DNA from: Mesorhizobium opportunistum WSM2075
Lineage (GTDB): Bacteria; Pseudomonadota; Alphaproteobacteria; Rhizobiales; Rhizobiaceae
Reading direction: 5' to 3'
Length of the DNA: 64,000 nucleotides
Assembly: GCF_000176035.2 (NCBI RefSeq)
Contig: NC_015675.1
Span: forward strand, 5,770,001 to 5,834,000
Below are positions 54,700-61,729 of this stretch, in pieces. The translations under genes were made by a program, and so were the position numbers. How positions within the stretch are numbered: the first letter of the stretch is position 1; the number at the start of each line of letters is the position of its first letter. The notes under the pieces are model-generated. The model saw only the letters and a program-made list of their open reading frames with translations. It did no database searches and had not been told where the DNA came from.

Positions 54700-54715
54700 G
54701 AGAGTTGAAACTCTC
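54700..54715. promoter_or_regulatory. candidate operator upstream of the FAH-family gene
   Basis: GAGAGTTGAAACTCTC is a perfect dyad of 7-bp arms with a 2-bp centre, 120 bp upstream of the FAH-family start. Its arms resemble GAGAGTTT/AAACTGTC at 54561, so one regulator could bind both. The XRE-cupin protein encoded in the divergent operon is the obvious candidate. Confidence 0.6.
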
Positions 54716-54835
54716 ACAACCGAACGCGGCACCTTTGGATTGCCAATGACGGGATAGACCTTTGAGAGGAATCCGGTGAAAGTGCCGCGCCGATCCGGCC
54801 AAGCGCATTTTCGATCATTCGGAGGACCCAACGCC

Positions 54836-55993
54836 ATGACCAACCTGACACATCTGCCGGCCGAAGGCCTGTTTGTCGGGCGCGCCGGCAGCCGAGATGC
54901 CTCGCATCCGATGGTGGTCACGGTGCGTGACGGCACCGTCTTCGACATCACGTCGAGCACGGCGCCGACCGTGCGCGATGTCTGCGAAATGGCCGATCCG
55001 GCAAAGCACGTGCGCTCGGCCAAGGGCAAGCCGATCGGCTCGCTCGACGACATCGCCGCCAATAGTTTCGAGACCGCGCGCGACCCGGCCAAGCCGTATT
55101 TGCTGTCTCCCGCCGACTTGCAGGCGGTGAAGGCGTCCGGCGTGACTTTTGTCGTCAGCCTGCTAGAACGGGTGATCGAGGAACAGGCGCGCGGCTCGGC
55201 GGAAAAGGCCGACGCCATCCGCGCCGACATTGCCGGGCTGATCGGCCACGACCTTTCGAAGCTCAAGCCTGGTTCGCCGGCAGCCATGGAGATCAAGGCC
55301 AAGCTGATCGCGCGCGGCGCCTGGTCGCAATATCTGGAAGTCGGCATCGGCCCCGATGCCGAGATCTTCACCAAGTGCCAGCCGATGGCCTCGGTCGGCT
55401 TCGGCGCCGATGTCGGCCTGCACCCCGTTTCGACCTGGAACAATCCGGAGCCGGAGATCGCCATGATCGCCGCCTCGAGCGGCAGGATCGTCGGCGCCAC
55501 CATCGGCAACGACGTCAATCTGCGCGATGTCGAAGGGCGTTCGGCGCTGCTGCTCGGCAAGGCGAAGGACAACAACGCCTCCGCGTCGCTCGGCCCCTTC
55601 ATCCGCCTGTTCGACGACACGTTCACGATCGCCGACGTGAAGAACGCGGTCGTGCGCCTGAAGGTCGAAGGCGAGGACGGGTTCTCGCTGGAGGGCGCGA
55701 GCTCGATGGCCGAGATCAGCCGCTCGCCGGAAGAACTGGTTGCCGCTGCCATGGGCCCGCACCACCAGTATCCGGACGGGCTGGCGCTTTACCTCGGAAC
55801 CATGTTCGTGCCCTCGAAGGACCGCGGCGAAAAGGGCAAGGGTTTTACCCACAAGGTCGGCGACATCGTCACCATCTCGTCGGAGAAATTCGGCGCGCTG
55901 GTCAACCGGGTGCGGCTGTCGCCCGATTGCCCGCACTGGACCTACGGCGCCAGCCATTTGATGCGCGACCTCGCCAAGGCCGGCCTGATCTAG
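54836..55993 (+). CDS. fumarylacetoacetate hydrolase family protein
   Basis: A 385-residue FAH-fold enzyme. The C-terminal catalytic part shows EVGIGPDAEIFTKCQPMASV near residue 172, WNNPEPEIAMIAASSGRIVG near 200 and ATIGNDVNLRDVEGRSALLL near 222, which hold the metal-binding acids. Such enzymes cleave or dehydrate 2-oxo acids, including sugar-derived 2-keto-3-deoxy acids. GGAGG lies 10 bp before the ATG at 54836. It is divergent from the polyamine-type importer, which suggests a linked catabolic role. Confidence 0.85.
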   Translation: MTNLTHLPAEGLFVGRAGSRDASHPMVVTVRDGTVFDITSSTAPTVRDVCEMADPAKHVRSAKGKPIGSLDDIAANSFETARDPAKPYLLSPADLQAVKASGVTFVVSLLERVIEEQARGSAEKADAIRADIAGLIGHDLSKLKPGSPAAMEIKAKLIARGAWSQYLEVGIGPDAEIFTKCQPMASVGFGADVGLHPVSTWNNPEPEIAMIAASSGRIVGATIGNDVNLRDVEGRSALLLGKAKDNNASASLGPFIRLFDDTFTIADVKNAVVRLKVEGEDGFSLEGASSMAEISRSPEELVAAAMGPHHQYPDGLALYLGTMFVPSKDRGEKGKGFTHKVGDIVTISSEKFGALVNRVRLSPDCPHWTYGASHLMRDLAKAGLI

Positions 55994-56300
55994 CGGTTTC
56001 TTCAAGTGGTTCGGTCCTGAAGGGCAGCTATCGCTTGTGGAGCATGCAGCGCCGATCGCACAACCCGCTCGGCTGAGCCTCGACGCCAATCATCCGGCTG
56101 CCCGGAAAACCGTCCCAACTGATGCAATCTGATGGGACCGCTGATGGCGCCGCGTCAGCCGACAACTACATCTGCAGATGGAGGCTTGCCATCCGTCGAA
56201 AAAGGGAATGCTCTGAGGCATCCGACCGGCGCTGGCAAAAGACGCAATCCGGCTGACGCCGGAACAAGGGACGGATCATCTTCAACCGGGAGGAAATCAA
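55994..56300 (+). other. intergenic region before the sugar ABC operon
   Basis: No gene is seen in these 307 bp. They hold the leader of the sugar importer. Candidate regulator sites are the perfect palindrome CATCTGCAGATG (56169-56180), GTCCCA-N14-TGGGAC (56112-56137) and TCCGGC-TGAC-GCCGGA (56248-56263). GGGAGG at 56288 is the ribosome site of the binding-protein gene. Confidence 0.5.
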
Positions 56301-57236
56301 ATGCTGACAAGACTGAGACTTGTGCTCTACGGACTGCTGGTCGCGCTGACGCTCGTTCCGGCGGCGGCGCAGGCCAAGACGTTCTACTGGATTTCACATG
56401 GCGGTCCGGCCGATCCGGTCTGGACCTACTTCCTGGCCGGCGCCAAGCAATGGGCCAAGGACACCGGCAATACCGTCAACACCTCGTTCCACAATGGTGA
56501 CGTCGCCTCGCAGCAGGAAGCGGTTCGCGCCGCCCTCTCCGCCAAGGCCGACGGCATCGTCACCACCAGCCCCGACCCGGGCAGCCTTGTCGAGATCGTC
56601 AAGGAGGCCCGCGCGGCCAACGTCCCGATCATCAACTTCAACACGCCCGATCCCAAGGCCAATTTCAACGCCTATGTCGGCGGCGACAATGTCACCTTCG
56701 GCAAGCATTGGGCGCAGTATCTGGTCGACAAGGGCCTGGTGAAGAAGGGCGACTTCGTCTGGATGCCGGTCGAGATTCCCGGCGCCACCTATGGCGTCCA
56801 GGAAGAGGAAGGCATCAAGAGCGTCTTCGGACCGCTCGGCATCACCTATGAAGTGACCGAAGCGACGCTCGACCAGGCCGAGGTGATCAACCGCATGGTC
56901 GACTACCTCACCGCCCACAAGGGCAAGGTGAAGGCGATCATCGGCCTTGGCGATCTGGTCACCGGCTCGATCAAGCGGGTATTCGACCAGGTCGGGGTCA
57001 AGCCCGGCGAAATTCCGGTCGTCGGTTGGGGCAACTCGCTCGACACAACGCAGGAAGTGCTGAACGGCTATGTCAATGCCGGCCAGTGGCAGGACCCGCA
57101 GGCAACCAGCTATGTCGCGCTCTCGCTCGCCAATATGGCCGCGTCAGGCATTCCTCCGGGCTTCAACGTCATCACCGGCGCGCTCTATGAAAAGGACACC
57201 GCCGAGGTCTACGACAAGATCCTGTCGGGTAAATAA
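56301..57236 (+). CDS. sugar ABC transporter substrate-binding protein (RbsB type)
   Basis: A 311-residue periplasmic protein of the ribose/galactose type. The signal peptide is RLVLYGLLVALTLVPAAAQA, and the mature part begins KTFYWISHGGPADPVWTYFL. The hinge and ligand regions include ADGIVTTSPDPGSLVEIVKE near 90 and GKVKAIIGLGDLVTGSIKRV near 210. A GGGAGG precedes the ATG. The permease and ATPase follow. The specific sugar is unknown; ligands of this fold also include AI-2 and polyols. Confidence 0.9.
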   Translation: MLTRLRLVLYGLLVALTLVPAAAQAKTFYWISHGGPADPVWTYFLAGAKQWAKDTGNTVNTSFHNGDVASQQEAVRAALSAKADGIVTTSPDPGSLVEIVKEARAANVPIINFNTPDPKANFNAYVGGDNVTFGKHWAQYLVDKGLVKKGDFVWMPVEIPGATYGVQEEEGIKSVFGPLGITYEVTEATLDQAEVINRMVDYLTAHKGKVKAIIGLGDLVTGSIKRVFDQVGVKPGEIPVVGWGNSLDTTQEVLNGYVNAGQWQDPQATSYVALSLANMAASGIPPGFNVITGALYEKDTAEVYDKILSGK

Positions 57237-57353
57237 GATCCGAGACCGAGACGGTCGCGATCGCACCCGCGGTCGCGACTGTCTGTCCATTCGCCGAGCC
57301 TGGCTGGATTCCGGTGCAGCGCTCCGCCTCTCCAATCATGTCGCGGGTTATCA

Positions 57354-58340
57354 GTGGAAAATCATTCGCTCGTCCAACGCCTGATCGCGCGGCCGGAATT
57401 CGGTCCCTTCGTGCTCCTGGTCGTCGAAATCGGCGTTTTCTGGAGCTTCAATCACGACTTCCTGTCGCCGCAGAACATCTCCAATACGCTGGCATTCACG
57501 GTCGAGCTCGGCCTGATCGCGCTGGCGATGACATTGCTGATGACATCGGGCGAATTCGACCTGTCCGTCGGTTCCCTATTCGGTTTCTCGCCGGTGCTGA
57601 TGTGGACGCTGTTCAATGCCGGCGTCACCTCGCTGGAGATGGGCTTCGTCGTCGCGCTGGTGGTCGCAGCCTTGATCGGACTGGTCAACGGCTGGTTCGT
57701 CACGCAGCTCAAGATCCCGTCCTTCCTGGTCACGCTCGGCATGTTGCTGGTGGTGCGCGGCAGCGCCCTTTTCATCACCGACGGCTTCCCACAGCGCACC
57801 TGGAGCGCCGAGGGCAGCTGGCTGGCGGAAGCGCTGGTCGGAGACTTCTTCATCGGGCCGTTCCGCATCTACATGTCGCTGTTCTGGTTCATCGCCGCGG
57901 CGATCGCGCTCGGCTACGTGCTGACGCAAAGCCGAACCGGAAACTGGATCCAGGCGGCGGGCGGCAATCCCAACGCGGCGCGCGCCCGCGGCGTCAACGT
58001 CAACCGCGTCAAGATCGGCCTGTTCGTGCTGTCATCGGTCATGGCCTCGCTTGCCGGCGTCATCTCCTCGCTGCGCACCTCCGCCGCCAACCCCAACAGC
58101 GGCACCGGTTACGAGCTCGAAGTCATCGCCATGGTGGTGATCGGCGGCACGGCGCTGACCGGCGGGCGCGGCACCATCATCGGCACCGTGCTCGGCATCC
58201 TGATCCTGCGCGTGATGCGCAACGGCATCGTGCTGATCGGCGTGCCCGGCCTTGCCTACAACATCTTCATCGGCGCGATCATCCTTGGCATGATGGCGCT
58301 TCATTCATGGCTGGAACGCCGGCACCAGGCAGGGACTTGA
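57354..58340 (+). CDS. sugar ABC transporter permease (RbsC type)
   Basis: A 328-residue permease with eight to ten helices. ALAMTLLMTSGEFDLSVGSL near residue 58 is the conserved IDLSVG-type motif, and LKIPSFLVTLGMLLVVRG near 117 follows. The C-terminal VIGGTALTGGRGTIIGTVLG near 262 contacts the ATPase. The start is a GTG. The ATPase gene follows after 3 bp. Confidence 0.92.
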   Translation: MENHSLVQRLIARPEFGPFVLLVVEIGVFWSFNHDFLSPQNISNTLAFTVELGLIALAMTLLMTSGEFDLSVGSLFGFSPVLMWTLFNAGVTSLEMGFVVALVVAALIGLVNGWFVTQLKIPSFLVTLGMLLVVRGSALFITDGFPQRTWSAEGSWLAEALVGDFFIGPFRIYMSLFWFIAAAIALGYVLTQSRTGNWIQAAGGNPNAARARGVNVNRVKIGLFVLSSVMASLAGVISSLRTSAANPNSGTGYELEVIAMVVIGGTALTGGRGTIIGTVLGILILRVMRNGIVLIGVPGLAYNIFIGAIILGMMALHSWLERRHQAGT

Positions 58341-58343
58341 ACC

Positions 58344-59135
58344 ATGGCCGAGCCACTGATCCGCATGCAGAACATCCGCAAGTCCTATGGCCGCGTGCAG
58401 GCGCTCGAGGACGCCAACTTCCATGTCAACGAACGCGAGATCGTCGGCCTGCTCGGCGACAATGGTGCCGGCAAGTCGACGCTGATCAAGGTGCTCTCGG
58501 GTGCCGTGCCGCTGACCAGCGGCGACATCTTCATCCGCGGCAAGAAGGTCGCCCTGCGCAGCACAAGCGACGCCATCGCCCACGGCATCGAGACCATCTA
58601 CCAGGACTCGGCGCTGGTCACGCAGCTGTCGATTGCGCGCAATCTGTTTCTTGGGCGCGAGCCGATCAAGCCGCCGCGCTTCCTCAACCGCATGGACCAG
58701 GAGGCGATGAACACTGTCGCCCGCGACCTGCTCAAGCAGGTCGGCATTTCGAAGAACATCCCGCCGACGACGCCGATCGGCTCGCTCTCCGGCGGCGAGC
58801 GCCAGGCAGTGGCGATCGCGCGCGCCATGCATTTCGACAGCGACCTCATCATCCTCGACGAACCGACCAACAATCTCGGCGTTGCCGAAACACAGGGCGT
58901 GCTGAGCTTCGTGCGCAGCGCGCGCGATTCCGGCCATTCCTGTATCTTCATTGCGCACAACATCCATCACGTCTTCCAGGTGGTCGACCGCATCGTCGTC
59001 ATGCGCAGGGGCAAGGTGGTCGCCGACGACATCGACCCGAAGACGACAACCGTGGCGGAAGTCGAACGGATCATCACCGGCATGTCGGACAAGGAAATCC
59101 GCGACGCCGTCGCCGACGGCAAGCCGCCGCACTGA
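58344..59135 (+). CDS. sugar ABC transporter ATP-binding protein
   Basis: A 263-residue single-cassette ATPase of the carbohydrate type (half the length of RbsA, so it works as a dimer). Walker A is GLLGDNGAGKSTLIKVLSG near residue 35, the signature GSLSGGERQAVAIARAMHF near 145 and Walker B DLIILDEPTNNLGVAETQGV near 166. It completes a binding protein-permease-ATPase operon on the plus strand. Confidence 0.92.
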   Translation: MAEPLIRMQNIRKSYGRVQALEDANFHVNEREIVGLLGDNGAGKSTLIKVLSGAVPLTSGDIFIRGKKVALRSTSDAIAHGIETIYQDSALVTQLSIARNLFLGREPIKPPRFLNRMDQEAMNTVARDLLKQVGISKNIPPTTPIGSLSGGERQAVAIARAMHFDSDLIILDEPTNNLGVAETQGVLSFVRSARDSGHSCIFIAHNIHHVFQVVDRIVVMRRGKVVADDIDPKTTTVAEVERIITGMSDKEIRDAVADGKPPH

Positions 59136-59155
59136 AGACGGGCGGAAGCCGTCTT
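59135..59155 (+). terminator. weak hairpin after the sugar ABC operon
   Basis: AAGACGG (59135-59141) pairs with CCGTCTT (59149-59155) directly after the ATPase stop. There is no U-tract, so read-through into the LacI-family gene 118 bp further on is possible. Confidence 0.35.
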
Positions 59156-59272
59156 GCCGAAGCAGCCGAATGGACATCGCGGTGATGGGTGGCGATCACC
59201 CACCACTCAGACCACATCGCCTGCCACATCATCGGTCTGGTGCGCCATGGCATCGGCGCATAGGGTTGCGGC

Positions 59273-60295
59273 ATGAAGGCCACCGTCTCCGATATCGCCA
59301 GGACCTGCGGGCTCTCGACGGCAACGGTCGACAGGGTGCTCAACAATCGGCCGGGCGCCAGCGCCGCCAACCGGCAGCGCGTCATGGAGGCCGCCAAGCA
59401 GCTCGGCTATCTGCCGGTCGCCGACCAGGTGACGCTTCCCTCCAAGCCCGCAAACCTCGAATTCTTCCTGCCGATCGGCAGCAACGCCTTCATGCAGGAT
59501 CTGGCAAGATACATCGAAGACTATGCGTCGCGCCTGCCGCTCGTCGCTTCCTGCCGGATCCACAATCTAGCCGGCATATCGCCGAACGCGCTGCAGACAG
59601 CCGTCGAGAACCTGTCGCTGCGGGCCAATGGCGTCGGTGTCATCGCCATCGACCATCCGCGAACCCGCAACATCCTGCGCGACATCGTCGACACCGGCAT
59701 CCGCCTGGTGACGCTGGTGTCCGATATTCCGGCCGCTCCCCGCTCGGCCTATGTCGGCATCGACAACCGCATGGCGGGACGGACGGCGGCGCTTTTGATG
59801 GGACGTTTCCTCGGCGGCCGTGAGGGCCGCCTGGCGATGGTCGTCGGCTCGCGCTCCTATCGCGGCCATGAGGAACGCGAAATGGGCTTCCGTTCCGTGC
59901 TCGGCGAGGAGTTTCCCAACCTGACCATCAGCAGCGCTGTCGAGATCAATGACGAGCCCGATGTCAGCTATGCCGAGACGATGAAGGCGCTGCGCAACGA
60001 GCCGGAACTGCTCGGCATCTATTGTGTCGGGGCCGGACGCTCCGGCGTCGCGAAAGCCATCCGGGAAGCCAGGCCAAATCGCAAGCCGGTGTTCATCTGC
60101 CACGATCTGACCAAGGAAACACGCGGCTATCTCGTCGATGACCTCGCCGATGTCGTCATCGACCAGAACGCCAGGCTGATCGCCGAACAGTCGGTCATCC
60201 GCCTGCTTGGCTCGATTGCCTCATCGGCGCCTTATCTCACCCGGAAATTCATCGAACCGCGCCTGATCTTCAGGGAAAACGTTCCGGTTCAATAG
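59273..60295 (+). CDS. LacI-family transcriptional regulator
   Basis: A 340-residue LacI-type regulator. The HTH and hinge helix are VSDIARTCGLSTATVDRVLN to about residue 55, followed by a periplasmic-binding-like effector domain (LEFFLPIGSNAFMQDLARYI near 63). It lies downstream of the sugar importer on the same strand and probably represses it in the absence of the sugar. The palindromes in 55994-56300 are candidate sites. Confidence 0.9.
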   Translation: MKATVSDIARTCGLSTATVDRVLNNRPGASAANRQRVMEAAKQLGYLPVADQVTLPSKPANLEFFLPIGSNAFMQDLARYIEDYASRLPLVASCRIHNLAGISPNALQTAVENLSLRANGVGVIAIDHPRTRNILRDIVDTGIRLVTLVSDIPAAPRSAYVGIDNRMAGRTAALLMGRFLGGREGRLAMVVGSRSYRGHEEREMGFRSVLGEEFPNLTISSAVEINDEPDVSYAETMKALRNEPELLGIYCVGAGRSGVAKAIREARPNRKPVFICHDLTKETRGYLVDDLADVVIDQNARLIAEQSVIRLLGSIASSAPYLTRKFIEPRLIFRENVPVQ

Positions 60296-60391
60296 GTTAG
60301 CGCGCCTGCGCAAGGCGGCTTTGTTCGGATTTGTAGGAGGATTGACGGGTGCTGCGGCAATTCTGCACACCTGCTATGCAACTTTTATGGT

Positions 60392-60420
60392 TGCCGAATC
60401 ATTGGGCAACTCGTAGGTTC
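60392..60420 (+). promoter_or_regulatory. candidate promoter of the alpha-r14 sRNA
   Basis: TTGCCG (60392-60397), a 17-bp spacer and TAGGTT (60415-60420) form a sigma70-type promoter. Transcription would start a few bases further on, giving an RNA of about 115-120 nt ending at the terminator. Confidence 0.5.
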
Positions 60421-60423
60421 TGG

Positions 60424-60539
60424 TTGTCGGCCATCTACTCCTCCCAGATGCGATGCCGGCGCTGAGTGGGGTGCACCTCCTCCCGCACCACATTCGAAAT
60501 CGAGCCCGCTGCCACCTCCTCCCGGCAGCGGGCTTTTTT
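60424..60539 (+). ncRNA. alpha-r14 (NfeR1/suhB-type) small RNA
   Basis: Three hairpins each expose an anti-Shine-Dalgarno loop CTCCTCCC. Hairpin 1 is CATCT / AGATG with the motif at 60438-60445, hairpin 2 is GGTGC / GCACC with it at 60476-60484, and hairpin 3, also the terminator, has it at 60515-60523. This is the architecture of the rhizobial alpha-r14 family (S. meliloti NfeR1, Rfam suhB), which binds mRNA leaders. The length of about 116 nt also fits. No protein is encoded in the 343-bp gap. Confidence 0.88.
60503..60539 (+). terminator. Rho-independent terminator of the sRNA
   Basis: AGCCCGCTGCC (60503-60513) pairs with GGCAGCGGGCT (60524-60534), an 11-bp perfect stem, followed by a run of Ts. 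The loop ACCTCCTCCC carries the third anti-SD motif. Confidence 0.92.
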
Positions 60540-60638
60540 CGTTCCGTTGGCAGGAATTGCAGTGCTGCCCGGCGCCAAAGGGCACCAGGCATCGCCTAGA
60601 TCGCACGACAAGTTGAATGGAACGCGCGGCCGATCACT

Positions 60639-61232
60639 TCAGCTGGCGGCAGTGCCCCGGAAAGAAACAATCAGCCCCTCGGCCATGCGCACGAACTGCG
60701 CGCTTGGCCCTTCGGCGCCCACGGTCTGCACGCTGACACGCGCGCCCTCGAACAGCAGCGACAGCGTATCGGCGAGCAGTTCTACCTGACCGATGCCGGC
60801 ATCCCGGCACAGCGCCACAAGACGTTCGCGCTGGGCTTCCTTGAGTTCCTTGATCACGCGTCGGGCCGGATGGTCGGGCTCGGTCAGCTCGGCCGCGGCA
60901 TTGGCCATGTCGCAGCCGCGACCATCGGCATTGAGCATGGCGGCCGCCTTGCGAACCCAGGCGTGAAGCTGCGCGAGCTTGTCGCCCGGAAATTCGGCCT
61001 CGAAGGCTTCCCACATCGCGCCGGCCTTGGACGCATTGGCGCGCAGGCATTCGACGATCAGATCGTCCTTGGATTCGAAGTGACGATAAAGCGTCATCTT
61101 GTTCGTGCCGGCAGCTTCGGTGATGGCGTCGACGCCAACGCCTTTGATGCCGTGCTTGTGGAACATGTCACGCGCCGTCTCCAGGATCCGATCCCGGGGA
61201 CGAGGGCGCTCCACGACGCCGTCTGTCATCAT
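60639..61232 (-). CDS. TetR/AcrR-family transcriptional regulator
   Basis: A 197-residue TetR regulator. The HTH is RDRILETARDMFHKHGIKGV through GTNKMTLYRHFESKDDLIVE to about residue 60. The rest is a helical ligand-binding domain. Two adjacent ATGs (61232 and 61229) are possible; AGGAG lies best for the second. It is divergent from the RND pump genes. A 47-bp dyad in the gap is its likely operator. Confidence 0.9.
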   Translation of the reverse strand: MMTDGVVERPRPRDRILETARDMFHKHGIKGVGVDAITEAAGTNKMTLYRHFESKDDLIVECLRANASKAGAMWEAFEAEFPGDKLAQLHAWVRKAAAMLNADGRGCDMANAAAELTEPDHPARRVIKELKEAQRERLVALCRDAGIGQVELLADTLSLLFEGARVSVQTVGAEGPSAQFVRMAEGLIVSFRGTAAS

Positions 61233-61269
61233 GATCTCCTTTCGTTTCCTAAAAACCCTCGGCCACCTC

Positions 61270-61298
61270 TTGACTAGGGTGTTACCGGTCTGTAACTA
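61270..61298 (+). promoter_or_regulatory. candidate promoter of the RND efflux operon
   Basis: TTGACT (61270-61275), a 17-bp spacer and TAACTA (61293-61298) face the efflux genes. The -10 element lies inside the left half of the operator dyad, so a bound TetR protein would block RNA polymerase. Confidence 0.6.
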
Positions 61299-61324
61299 TG
61301 CAAATGTTACTTACTGGTAACACC
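61278..61324. promoter_or_regulatory. TetR-type operator dyad
   Basis: GGTGTTACCGGTCTGTAAC (61278-61296) and GTTACTTACTGGTAACACC (61306-61324) are reverse complements at 16 of 19 positions with a 9-bp centre. Each arm holds two sub-sites (GGTGTTACC and GTAAC). It lies in the gap between the TetR gene and the efflux genes and overlaps the promoter at 61270. Confidence 0.8.
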
Positions 61325-61474
61325 TATGTCGCCCGTCGTCAATAACAAGACCGTGAACTGGTCCTGCCAGATCGAGGGGTGGAAAAACTGCCAATCATGC
61401 GGCCTCGGCCGGTGAAGAGATGAAAAAACGGTTCGCGAGCATGGGCTGCGAATCGACAGACAAGGAGCCGGCCA

Positions 61475-61729
61475 ATGCCACAGCGCCGCGATCTTACCAT
61501 AGATGAGGCCGTCCGGGATCCGATGATCCGGCTGGTCATGAAAGCAGATGGGGTCGATCCCCGCGCCTTCGAGACAATGCTTCGCTCGCTCGCCAATGGG
61601 CAGCGTCGCAAGGTGCCGCTGCTGCGTTCGCTGGAAGCTTCCAGCGACGAGCGCGGCCAAAAACTGTCCAGGCTTGCCAGTGCCTTCGGCAGGGCAAGAG
61701 CAGCCGGCGAGGCATGTGTGTCGTGGTAA
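61475..61729 (+). CDS. small hypothetical protein before the RND pump
   Basis: An 84-residue soluble protein: MPQRRDLTIDEAVRDPMIRL, then MKADGVDPRAFETMLRSLAN and LSRLASAFGRARAAGEACV. AAGGAG lies 9 bp before the ATG. Its end overlaps the RND start by 16 bp, so the two are translationally coupled. It is not a membrane-fusion protein, which would be expected at this place in an RND operon. The family is unknown to me. Confidence 0.6.
   Translation: MPQRRDLTIDEAVRDPMIRLVMKADGVDPRAFETMLRSLANGQRRKVPLLRSLEASSDERGQKLSRLASAFGRARAAGEACVSW

Noticed and set aside
57314-59185. 623-codon open frame on the plus strand
   Set aside because: It overlaps the sugar ABC permease and ATPase in another frame. Its product is Arg/His-rich with no domain; the overlapped genes have full motif sets.
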